Assembly: GCF_000010305.1 (NCBI RefSeq)
Contig: NC_012489.1
Location: forward strand, 4,347,646-4,411,645
DNA length: 64,000 nucleotides
Origin: Gemmatimonas aurantiaca T-27
GTDB taxonomy: Bacteria; Gemmatimonadota; Gemmatimonadetes; Gemmatimonadales; Gemmatimonadaceae
Direction: 5' to 3'
Made by a program: the position numbers and the translations under genes. How positions within the stretch are numbered: position 1 is the first letter of the stretch; each line of letters opens with the position of its first letter. Below are positions 25,902-33,450 of this stretch, one piece after another. Under the pieces are notes generated by a model, which worked only from the letters and a program-made list of their open reading frames with translations, was not told where the DNA came from and did no database searches.

Positions 25902-27684
25902 AGGCTGTAGAAAAAGCCCGATTGAGTGTCCGTGATATGCAACTTGCCATTCAATCGGGCGTACGCCTCTCCAGAGGAATCTGCGCGCACTTTCGTCGTC
26001 CGTCGAGAGGCCATGGCCCGCTACAAGTACATCGACACCCAGCCGAAGCTCATCCCGGTCGACCTGACCGCCCAGCTGCTGCCCGGCACGTTCGAGCATG
26101 CCCTGCACCACCTACTCGACCACGCGATCGATCTCACGCCGTTCGATGCGCGCTATCGCAATGATCTGACCGGCGCGCCGGCCTATCCTCCCGCGATGCT
26201 GCTCCGCGTGGTCTTGTTCGCGTACGCGCGGGGGATCGTGAGCAGCCGTGCCATCGCCCAGGCCTGCCAAGACCACGTCACGTTCATCGCGCTGAGCGGT
26301 GACTCCCGGCCCCACTTCACGACGATTGCCCACTTCATCAGCACGTTGGGCGACCAGATCGCGCCGATCTTCGCGGCCGTCTTGGCGGTGTGCGACCGCC
26401 AGGGCCTCATTGGGCGCGAGATGTTTGCCATCGATGGCGTGAAGCTGCCGAGCAACGCGTCGAAGCAGCGGAGTGGGAGCCGCGCCGACTTCGAACGCCA
26501 GGCCACCAAGATGGAGCGCGCGGCGGAGCAGATGCTCGCGCGGCATCGGGCCGAGGATGCCCGAGACGGGGAGCCGTCGCTGTCCACGAAGGACCAGGCA
26601 CGGCAGGGCCGCCTCGTGCGTGATGCGGCGGAGCTGCGCACATGGCTCGCGCAGCATCCCCACGATCGACGCGGGGCAAAGGGCGCCGTGCGGAAGAGCA
26701 ACCGCACCGACAACGAGAGCCGAAGATGGCGACCAGCAAGGGTGTCATCCAAGGGTATACCGGCGTGGCCACGGTCGATGCGGCGCACCAGATCATCGTG
26801 GACGCACAGGCCCATGGCGTGGGCGCCGAGCAAGAACTGTTGTTGAAAGCCATCTCCGCCACCGCCTCGCTGCGCACGCCTGAGACGCTCATCACGGCCG
26901 ACGCAGGCTACCATAGCGAAGCGAATCTGCGCGCGCTGGCGGAGGCCCAGGTGCCGGCGCTCATTGCGGACGGGAACATGCGGAAGCGCGATGCCCGCTT
27001 TGCCAACCAGGATCGCTATACGACGCTCCTGAATCCCCTTCACGACAAATCGAAACCAGCGCGGAAGCCGCTCGTCGTGTTCGGGCCGGAGGCCTTTCAG
27101 TACGATCCCGTGGCGCGGACGTGCGTGTGCCCCGCTGGGAAGTCGCTGTATCGCAAGGGCGCGCAGAACATCACCCGCGATCACATCGGCGAACACTTTC
27201 GCGGCGCGAAGCGCGACTGCGGCCCCTGTGGGTTACGCGCACAATGCTTGCGCACGCCCAACACGACGCCCGTGCGCAATGTGGCGTTCTTCCGGGGGCG
27301 GGTGAGCACGCAACGTGTGAATCACAGCGCGGTGATGCGCGAGCGCATCGACGCTCCCGCGGGGCGCGCGCGGTATGCACACCGCTTCGCCACGGTCAAA
27401 CCGGTGTTTGCGAATCTGCGCGCGAACAAGCGGCTCGATCGCTTCACGTTGCGCGGCCGCGTGAAAGTCGACACGCAATGGAAGTTGTATTGCCTCGTGC
27501 ACAACATCGAGAAACTGGCGCACGCGGGATACGCGGCGTAGCCCGCCCATAGGCGCAACGGATCGCGAATTGCGGCGATCACCGTCGCCAATCGCGCCCA
27601 ATCTCATCGATCCACTTCGAAATCATGCATCGACGGGTATCGTCGACTCAAGTCACCGTCGAAATCGACTTATCCTACAGCTTC
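25902..27684 (+). mobile_element. IS1182-family insertion sequence inside an attC-like site
   Basis: 1783 bases. Imperfect terminal inverted repeats: left AGGCTGTAGAAAAAGCCCGATT-type end (25902 on) and right end, on the complement, GAAGCTGTAGGATAAGTCG. Flanked by AACG on both sides (25898-25901 and 27685-27688). A stem (CCCGATTGA/TCAATCGGG) lies just inside the left end. Removing the element and one AACG rejoins a full 111-base attC-like site, which sets the boundaries. Confidence 0.85.
26013..27541 (+). pseudogene. IS1182-type transposase, frameshifted
   Basis: The first frame begins MARYKYIDTQPKLIPVDL and runs through the DUF772-like N-terminal domain (ALHHLLDHAIDLTPF, PPAMLLRVVLFAYARGIVSS) and the first DDE Asp region MFAIDGVKLPSNASK up to KSNRTDNES. 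The frame then shifts by one base near 26722; the next frame continues KMATSKGVIQGYTGVATVDA, TADAGYHSEANL (second acidic region) and the Cys-rich segment DCGPCGLRAQC to KLAHAGYAA. IS1182 transposases are normally one ORF, and no slippery heptamer is seen, so this looks like a one-base deletion rather than programmed shifting. An inactive copy is likely. Confidence 0.88.
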
Positions 27685-27791
27685 AACGCCCAGCGCTCTG
27701 CTGCGGGGCTCTTCCAACAATGCGGCCGGCGAACACAGTGAGCCAGCCGCCATCCTTCGCACGCCCCGCCGGCATCAGCGGCCCGTTAGGT
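27685..27791 (-). repeat. attC-like site 4, main part
   Basis: Minus strand: ACCTAAC (27791-27785) containing the TAA stop of the HEPN-like gene, then GGGCCGCTGATGCCGGCGGG, a central hairpin (GCGGCTGGC ... GCCGGCCGC), and GCAGCAGAGCGCTGGGCGTT up to the IS. Joined to the 25892 fragment it is 111 bases with perfectly complementary R boxes. Confidence 0.85.
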
Positions 27792-28466
27792 GCCCTCTTC
27801 ATAGCGAAACGCCGGTCCACCTCTAACACGCTGGACTAGATCGCGAGCACTCGAATCAACATCATCGAATGCAGACCTCAGATATTCTGCGGACGGGACA
27901 ATGAATCCGCCATTGAGTTCGATTGTGGGATTGCGGCCTACGATCGCCTCGATTCGCCGCTTCCCATCATCACTGTTTGCACTCACCAGTCCGTTGGCAT
28001 GCGCCAATGCGTTTCTGAGCACGTAAAGATCGTTAATCCTCATCTCACGGATGGGATCCTTGTCAAGCGCGATATCGAGATAGTCAACAAAGTACTTTCT
28101 GGCGCGCGCGACAGCTGACTCTCCCCGAATGTCTCTGTGCTGAAGCGAGAGTTTCCGTTCTGTAGCGATGCTTTCAGCAACGTTTAGGATTGTCGCCTCG
28201 TAGCACCCCCACAGCGCCACCAAAAACGGGCCGCGCAATAGACGCGGGTAGACCCGATCCGCCCGTTCTTCTAAGCCTTGCCAAGCTATTGTGCGCGACT
28301 CTTCATCATCGAGCAGTCCCTCTGCGGACAACTCAGCGAAAGTTCGCGCTTCATCGCTGGTGCGCAACGTGACTAGTTGCGCTTCAAGCCTATCGAGATA
28401 TTCACCCAACGCCCAGAGGTCGTACTCGTTTTCAGAGAACCGCGCATCGTAGGAGAAACGCACCAT
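27786..28466 (-). CDS. HEPN-like protein with Rx4H motif (cassette gene)
   Basis: 226 residues, mostly helical and acidic. The motif YVLRNALAHANG (Arg151, His156) is an Rx4H signature of HEPN ribonucleases of toxin and abortive-infection systems; LLRGPFLVALWGCYEATILN in the middle matches helices of HEPN-like (MAE_28990/RiboL-PSP-type) proteins that also have an RN..AH motif. Expected to bind or cut RNA. Its TAA stop lies inside the R'' box of attC-like site 4, a characteristic of gene cassettes. No antitoxin gene accompanies it. Confidence 0.72.
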   Translation of the reverse strand: MVRFSYDARFSENEYDLWALGEYLDRLEAQLVTLRTSDEARTFAELSAEGLLDDEESRTIAWQGLEERADRVYPRLLRGPFLVALWGCYEATILNVAESIATERKLSLQHRDIRGESAVARARKYFVDYLDIALDKDPIREMRINDLYVLRNALAHANGLVSANSDDGKRRIEAIVGRNPTIELNGGFIVPSAEYLRSAFDDVDSSARDLVQRVRGGPAFRYEEGT

Positions 28467-28495
28467 TTCTCAGGTGTATCGATGTTGGAATTGCC

Positions 28496-28592
28496 ACCTC
28501 ACGCCCGGCGGTCCTATAACAATGCGGCGGGCGAGCGCAGCGAGCCAGCCGCGCTCCTTACTCCACCCCATCGGCACCAAGGTCCGTTAGCC
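28496..28592 (-). repeat. attC-like site 5
   Basis: 97 bases. Minus strand starts GGCTAAC (28592-28586, overlapping the DUF262 stop) and ends CCGCCGGGCGTGAGGT (R' GTGAGGT, one base off consensus). The centre (GCGGCTGGCTCGCTGCGCTC) and flank AATGCGGCSGGCGA are closely similar to site 4. Confidence 0.8.
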
Positions 28593-30248
28593 AACATCAC
28601 CGATCGGTCGAGACCAAATTCGGCAAGCTCGCGCAAAGAGATCCAGTCCACGATTTTGTATACTGCTGGCGTTCCAGATTGATGAAGCGGCGATGGCCTT
28701 GGTTGATTCGAAGTGGCTCTTGTGAAAGAGGAGGACCTTCTTTTCGAACGGCGCATTGGACAACTCGGAGTTGTAGGCGGTCAGTGCAAGATTTCCGATA
28801 GTATCGCGAAATTGCTCATGAACCCTTTCTGCTTCATCTCCAAGATGGTTTCGCCAATGATCGGTGAGAGTTTGTGGCATGATGTGCTCTATGGTCGCCG
28901 CCTCAAATGAAGCGGGTTCCTTGTGAGCATAGTCAGCCTCAAGAGTTTCAAGAACAAGACGGCAACGATCGTTTGATCCTGAATACGCTGGGTAGACCAG
29001 CCATTCATTTCGAAACTCCTCGTCCTTAGGCCAACGACGTCCTGATACACCGTTAGCAAGGTATCGGACTACGAACGGAACGGGGTACTCCTGAGGCAAT
29101 TCTCGAGTCAATCCAAGAAAAATTCGTTTGAGTTGATTCGTGGGGACCCGACAAACCATTCGGCGAATGAAGAATGATTCAAGTGCTGCCAATACTCCGA
29201 GAACATCGCCTGCGCTTATAAGGCCATCTGCCTTTGCACTCAGCAGTCGGAGGAGTAGAGGACTCGCTACACTCATCTCCAGCCTCCGAAGGCGACCGAG
29301 CGCAGTGTCGATCGCAGTATCTGAATACTGCTGAAGTCCGACCATGTAGGAGTAGAGCACAGCGCAGCTGTGCAACTCTTTCAAGCGATCAAGTACATCC
29401 TTGTCAGGGATCTCCGCGAAGCGCCGCTTCAGCACCGCATAGATCTCCGACTTAGAAACCTCCTCTCCCGACATCATGAGGTACTGCCGCATGTACTCGG
29501 TCAGGTATTCGGTCGGAAGGAGGTGCTGCATTGGCACCCAATACTTCGAGTATGCCTCCTCCTGCGCTTGAGCGTGTAGCCTGAGTAGAACGTAGTTTCG
29601 GATAAGATCCGCTTGGGTAAGCGGGGCCCCCTTCGCGTTTAGGCTTTCGAAGATGAGGTAGGGATCATCAGCATCCGAAAGATTGATCGAAACTACAGTA
29701 ATTAGCGAATTTAGTGTTTCAATAAAACGCTCTAGATCGATTGTATTGTCGTCAGAATCCCCTCTCTTTAGGCAATCCCGGAAGAAGTCATATGCTTCGG
29801 TTACACGCGTTCCTGCAATCGGCCTGCCTCGAACCAACGCGAAGAACGCCTCTCGATCAAACTGGGTCGGCAGAATCTTGTAGTAGTCTAGCCCTTCATC
29901 ATCTTCGTTGATCAGCAAACGCGAAAGCTTGCGGAATCTTGCGGAGTCTTCCTCGACAAGTGAACGAATGGCGCAGACGAGCAATGCAACCGTCGTTAGA
30001 CGTTGTTGCCCATCAATTATCAGATGCTTCGAAACGCCCACAGGAACTGACCGCGCTGGCGCTGTAACGATCGCGCCCGTGAAATGAGAAACTGAATCCG
30101 CTGCACCACGCTCATAGCGATCAAGGAGGTCGTCCCAGAACGTTTTCCAGTGATTCTGCTTCCACTCATAGGGGCGCTGAAACAGTGGTACAAGATACTG
30201 CTTGGTCCCATTGAAGAACTCGATAATCTGACACGGTTTTGCATCCAT
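28587..30248 (-). CDS. GmrSD-type DUF262/DUF1524 protein (cassette gene)
   Basis: 553 residues. The N-terminal DUF262 (ParB-like) domain has VPLFQRPYEWKQNHW (21-35) and HLIIDGQQRLTT (75-86), the nucleotide-binding/hydrolysing motif of GmrS. The C-terminal DUF1524 HNH-type nuclease has ATIEHIMPQTLTDHW and GNLALTAYNSELSN (about 450-500), the GmrD signature. Fused GmrSD proteins are type IV restriction enzymes or stand-alone phage-defence effectors that cut modified or foreign DNA using NTP. Both active sites look intact. It is the first cassette of the array by orientation, and its codon usage is visibly A/T-richer than core genes. The TAA stop is inside attC-like site 5. Confidence 0.88.
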   Translation of the reverse strand: MDAKPCQIIEFFNGTKQYLVPLFQRPYEWKQNHWKTFWDDLLDRYERGAADSVSHFTGAIVTAPARSVPVGVSKHLIIDGQQRLTTVALLVCAIRSLVEEDSARFRKLSRLLINEDDEGLDYYKILPTQFDREAFFALVRGRPIAGTRVTEAYDFFRDCLKRGDSDDNTIDLERFIETLNSLITVVSINLSDADDPYLIFESLNAKGAPLTQADLIRNYVLLRLHAQAQEEAYSKYWVPMQHLLPTEYLTEYMRQYLMMSGEEVSKSEIYAVLKRRFAEIPDKDVLDRLKELHSCAVLYSYMVGLQQYSDTAIDTALGRLRRLEMSVASPLLLRLLSAKADGLISAGDVLGVLAALESFFIRRMVCRVPTNQLKRIFLGLTRELPQEYPVPFVVRYLANGVSGRRWPKDEEFRNEWLVYPAYSGSNDRCRLVLETLEADYAHKEPASFEAATIEHIMPQTLTDHWRNHLGDEAERVHEQFRDTIGNLALTAYNSELSNAPFEKKVLLFHKSHFESTKAIAASSIWNASSIQNRGLDLFARACRIWSRPIGDVG

Positions 30249-30500
30249 GAGACCTATTCCAGTAGTGATCGTGAAGCTCTGGTTCGCTGGCTAGCGCGTA
30301 TTGGGCTACACGCAATCACTGCGAGCCAGGCTTTATACTCGCGACTTCCGCAGCATAGGCAATTCGACGGACATGCGTCGAATTGTTCGCAAGTTGTTGT
30401 GCCCGTAGTGATTGCACGCGCTTCGGCAGTAGACGGCGCAGACCTGCTATACAGTAGGTAGCGCAGTGTAAGGTTCTCCCACAAAGAAGATCCCGCAAGC
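30249..30500. other. non-coding stretch with nested inverted repeats
   Basis: Together with the terminator after it this is a 319-base gap with no credible gene. It holds a perfect 9-base inverted repeat AATTCGACG-gacatg-CGTCGAATT (30361-30384) nested inside GCAATCACT (30312-30320) / AGTGATTGC (30407-30415). It occupies the upstream end of the cassette block, where an attI or promoter would be expected, but no GTTRRRY core was found. Confidence 0.6.
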
Positions 30501-30545
30501 AAAAAGGCCGTGGCACCCATTCCCCCGGGTACCACGGCCTTCTCA
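30501..30545 (-). terminator. Rho-independent terminator of the DEAD-box helicase gene
   Basis: Stem AAGGCCGTGG-x-ACCC with loop of about 8 bases, complementary arm GGGT-x-CCACGGCCTT, followed on the minus strand by TTTTT. It lies about 25 bases past the helicase stop. The plus-strand side ends TTCTC, so reverse activity is weaker. Confidence 0.88.
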
Positions 30546-30567
30546 CATCTGACAAGCGCCAGGCGCG

Positions 30568-32352
30568 TTAGCGCCCCATACGATCCCGGCGCACCTGCAC
30601 CTTGAGACCCTTGATCTTGGTCCCGCGCAACGCATTGATCACGTTCTCGGCGATCGTCTCCGGCACTTCCACCGTGCTGAATCCGTCGGCGATCTGAATC
30701 GCACCAATCTGTGAGGCATCAACCCCCGCCTCGTTCGCGATCGCGCCCACCAGGTCGGCAGGACGCATCTTGAGACGACGGCCGGCGCCGATCCACAGGC
30801 GGGCGGCCTGCCAGGTGGGCTCGCGGCGCGGCTTGGCGCTACGCTCGCCCGTCGCGCCACGGCTTTCACGGCCGATCGGCTTGCCACGCAGGTCACGCGC
30901 GCCTTCACGCGATCCGCGCTCACCGCCACGATCACCACGATCACCACGGTCGAACGAACGCTCGCCGCCACGATCAGGACGCGGCGTCACCGCGGGGATC
31001 TCGGCTTCCTCCCCTTCGCTGCGCGCGGCCACCAGCTTCACCGCGGCCGCGGCCACGTCCATGATGTCCAGCTCACCGGCTAGCGATTCCACCAGGCCGC
31101 GCCACGATTCGAGATCCCCCTCGAGCACCGCTTCACGCAACGTCGCACGCACCAGCTCACGACGATGCGCACGCAGATCCGCCACGGTGGGCACCTGCGC
31201 GATCTCGATCTTCTGGCCCGTCTGCCGCTCGATGTTGCGCAGCAAACGGTTCTCTCGCGGCTCGGCGAACGTCACCGCCACACCTTCACGGCCCGCACGT
31301 CCCGTACGGCCGATGCGGTGCACATACGTCTCGGCGTCCACCGGCACGTCGAAGTTCACCACGTGACTCACATGCTTCACGTCGAGACCACGCGCCGCCA
31401 CGTCGGTGGCGATGAGCAGGTCCACCTTCCGCGCACGAAACTTCTGCATCACACGGTCACGCTGATCCTGGCTCAGGCCACCGTGCAGCGCTTCCGCCCG
31501 CAGACCACGCGCGGTGAGCGTCTCACTCAGCTCGTCCACTTCCGTACGCGTCCGGCAGAACACGATCGCACTGGTGGGCTGCTCGATATCCAGCACACGC
31601 GCCAGCGCGGGCATCTTGTGCGCGCGGCTCACCACATACGCCACCTGACGCACACGGGCCGACTCACCCTCTGCCACCACTTCGCGCTCCACCTTCACGT
31701 GCACCGGCTGACGCAGGTGCTTCTGCGCGATCCCACCGATGCGCGGCGGCAGCGTGGCCGAGAAGAGCGCCGTCTGCTTGTTCTCCGGCGTGGCGTCGAG
31801 AATGGCTTCGAGTTCTTCGGCGAAACCCATGTCCAGCATTTCGTCGGCTTCGTCGAGCACCACGGCCGAAAGGCCGTCGAACACCAGCGTGCCGCGCTTG
31901 ATGTGGTCCACCGCGCGGCCCGGCGTGGCGATCACCACGTCCACACCACGGCGCAGGGCCCGCACCTGCAGCTCCATGCTCGCGCCGCCGTACACGGCCA
32001 GCGCCTGCAAGCCCAGCGGCTTGCCATAGCGATGCACGGCTTCCGCCACCTGCATCGCGAGTTCACGCGTCGGTACCAGGATGAGCACACCGGGGCCATT
32101 TCCCGCCCGCCGTCCCTTCTCGGCGATGCGCGTCAGCAGCGGTAGCGAAAACGCCGCCGTCTTGCCGGTACCCGTGGCCGCGAGGGCCAGTACATCCTTT
32201 CCTTCCAGCAGGGGCGGAATGGCTGCCCGCTGTACCGGCGTGGGCTCTTCGTACCCCAGCCCCACCAACGCCTCGGCGATCTTCGGGTGCACCCCAAGTG
32301 CACCAAACCCACTCACCGTCGCCCCGTCCTGCCCAACTTCCCCGTCGCTCAT
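30568..32352 (-). CDS. DEAD-box RNA helicase with DbpA-type RNA-binding domain
   Basis: 594 residues from ATG 32352; the frame is open upstream but without helicase sequence. Q-motif PTPVQ (37-41), Walker A ATGTGKT (59-65), DEAD (167-170), SAT (198-200) and the second RecA domain with RGLDVKHVSHVVNFD and HRIGRTGRAG. A basic Arg/Gly/Asp-rich linker precedes a C-terminal DbpA/CsdA RNA-binding domain (RLWIGAGRRLKMRPADLVGA ... FSTVEVPE). Likely unwinds rRNA during ribosome assembly or structured mRNA in the cold. A ~180-base leader separates it from the divergent SET gene, and a strong terminator follows. Confidence 0.93.
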   Translation of the reverse strand: MSDGEVGQDGATVSGFGALGVHPKIAEALVGLGYEEPTPVQRAAIPPLLEGKDVLALAATGTGKTAAFSLPLLTRIAEKGRRAGNGPGVLILVPTRELAMQVAEAVHRYGKPLGLQALAVYGGASMELQVRALRRGVDVVIATPGRAVDHIKRGTLVFDGLSAVVLDEADEMLDMGFAEELEAILDATPENKQTALFSATLPPRIGGIAQKHLRQPVHVKVEREVVAEGESARVRQVAYVVSRAHKMPALARVLDIEQPTSAIVFCRTRTEVDELSETLTARGLRAEALHGGLSQDQRDRVMQKFRARKVDLLIATDVAARGLDVKHVSHVVNFDVPVDAETYVHRIGRTGRAGREGVAVTFAEPRENRLLRNIERQTGQKIEIAQVPTVADLRAHRRELVRATLREAVLEGDLESWRGLVESLAGELDIMDVAAAAVKLVAARSEGEEAEIPAVTPRPDRGGERSFDRGDRGDRGGERGSREGARDLRGKPIGRESRGATGERSAKPRREPTWQAARLWIGAGRRLKMRPADLVGAIANEAGVDASQIGAIQIADGFSTVEVPETIAENVINALRGTKIKGLKVQVRRDRMGR

Positions 32353-32530
32353 CCCACATCCTGCCCGCGCGCCCCTGATTTCCAGCCGGCGTGTGCTTGG
32401 GCGTATACATGAAAGGGCCGCGATACCATGATTCCGGCGCGACCACCAAAAAGACTCCGAAAGTCCCCAACCTGATAAATATAGACGGTTCGGGTCCCCT
32501 TTTGCGGTTTTTGATACTTCCCACACCCCC

Positions 32531-32995
32531 ATGTCCCAAGAATCCGCCGTTCCGCTCCCTTTTGAGGTGCGCCAGTCGGGCATCCAGGGGTTCGGCGGCT
32601 TTGCCACCCAGGCCATTCCGGCCGGGACGCGCATCATTGAATACGCGGGCGAGCGGCTCACGCCCGCCGAGTCGGAGGCACGCTACCCGGACACGCTGGG
32701 CGAGCGGCACCACACGTTCCTGTTCGCCATCGATGACGAGGTGGTGGTGGACGCGGCCGTGAACGGCAATGAGGCGCGCTTTCTCAATCATTCGTGCGCG
32801 CCCAACTGCGATGCCGTGATTGACGATGGACGGATCTGGATCGAGTCCATCCACGACATCGAAGTGGGCGAAGAACTGGTGTACGACTACGCTTACATCC
32901 TGGAAGAGCGCCACACGCCGGCGGCCAAGAAGCGGTTCCCGTGTTACTGCGGCGCGATCACCTGCCGTGGGACGATTCTGGCCAAGAAACGGTGA
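32531..32995 (+). CDS. SET-domain protein lysine methyltransferase with post-SET zinc site
   Basis: 154 residues, a minimal SET domain. SAM/substrate motifs: QGFGGFATQAIPAGTRIIEY, NHSCAPN (86-92) and the catalytic-tyrosine segment ELVYDYAY (115-122). The post-SET cysteines CYCGAITCRG (Cys138, Cys140, Cys145), with Cys89 of NHSC, complete the zinc cluster typical of eukaryotic-type histone methyltransferases. It should methylate lysine on a protein, perhaps a DNA-binding or ribosomal protein. Divergent from the helicase gene and convergent with the DksA-like gene. Full length for bacterial SET proteins. Confidence 0.92.
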   Translation: MSQESAVPLPFEVRQSGIQGFGGFATQAIPAGTRIIEYAGERLTPAESEARYPDTLGERHHTFLFAIDDEVVVDAAVNGNEARFLNHSCAPNCDAVIDDGRIWIESIHDIEVGEELVYDYAYILEERHTPAAKKRFPCYCGAITCRGTILAKKR

Positions 32996-33010
32996 GACGC
33001 CTCGGCCGCA

Positions 33011-33367
33011 TCACACGGTGGTGCGGGCCCACGGAATGATCTCCAGTCGCGCGAAGGGGATCTCCTCGCCGGTGTTTTCGTCCAACCCGAAGGTGTCCGG
33101 TGAGTTGGTCAGGCGATCGATGGCAAAGTCGATCTCCACCAGTTCGGCCGAGCGACGCGTGGCGATGGACGCCTGCAGCTCTTCGTTGGCGACATCGGTG
33201 CCGAGGTCCGCAGGATGCGTGGGCACCTTGGAGTTGTCACCCGCTTGCGTCTGACTGTCTTCCGCCGCCTCGGGCTCGGTGAACTCGCGCAACTGTTCGA
33301 CCAGGCGTTCGCGCTCTTCGTGCAGACGTGCTTCGATCTTCTGCAACTGCTTCGCAGTCAATGGCAT
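33011..33367 (-). CDS. TraR/DksA-like protein lacking zinc cysteines
   Basis: 118 residues. An N-terminal helical hairpin (AKQLQKIEARLHEERERLVE, later LGTDVANEELQASIATRRSA) is followed by TFGLDENTGEEIPFARLEII, which aligns with the DksA zinc-finger pattern GxCxxCGxxIxxxRLxxxP, but every Cys is replaced (Leu-Asp, Glu-Asn). The ending IPWARTTV also lacks the last Cys. It should still resemble a DksA/CarD-like secondary-channel regulator of RNA polymerase. The coiled-coil tip lacks an obvious DxxDxA. Zinc-independent members exist, so it may be functional. Confidence 0.8.
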   Translation of the reverse strand: MPLTAKQLQKIEARLHEERERLVEQLREFTEPEAAEDSQTQAGDNSKVPTHPADLGTDVANEELQASIATRRSAELVEIDFAIDRLTNSPDTFGLDENTGEEIPFARLEIIPWARTTV

Positions 33368-33390
33368 GATGCCCTCGTAAGGTAGACGTC

Positions 33391-33419
33391 GGGGCGCGCC
33401 TCCTATGGAAACGCGCCCC
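33391..33419 (-). terminator. GC-rich hairpin between dksA-like and OmpA genes
   Basis: GGGGCGCG (33391-33398) pairs with CGCGCCCC (33412-33419) around a 13-base loop. It lies 24 bases upstream of the dksA-like start and about 30 past the OmpA gene stop, on both cases in minus orientation; no U-tract follows, so termination is only probable. Confidence 0.5.
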
Positions 33420-33450
33420 GGTCATACCCCGCGTGCTCACGTTGGAGCCA

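Noticed and set aside
26690-26760. Programmed frameshifting in the IS1182 transposase
   Set aside because: No slippery heptamer or stem, and the family uses a single ORF.
30249-30560. Small minus-strand frames of 79-93 codons in the gap upstream of DUF262
   Set aside because: Composition is Arg/Cys-rich and they overlap the terminator and inverted repeats.
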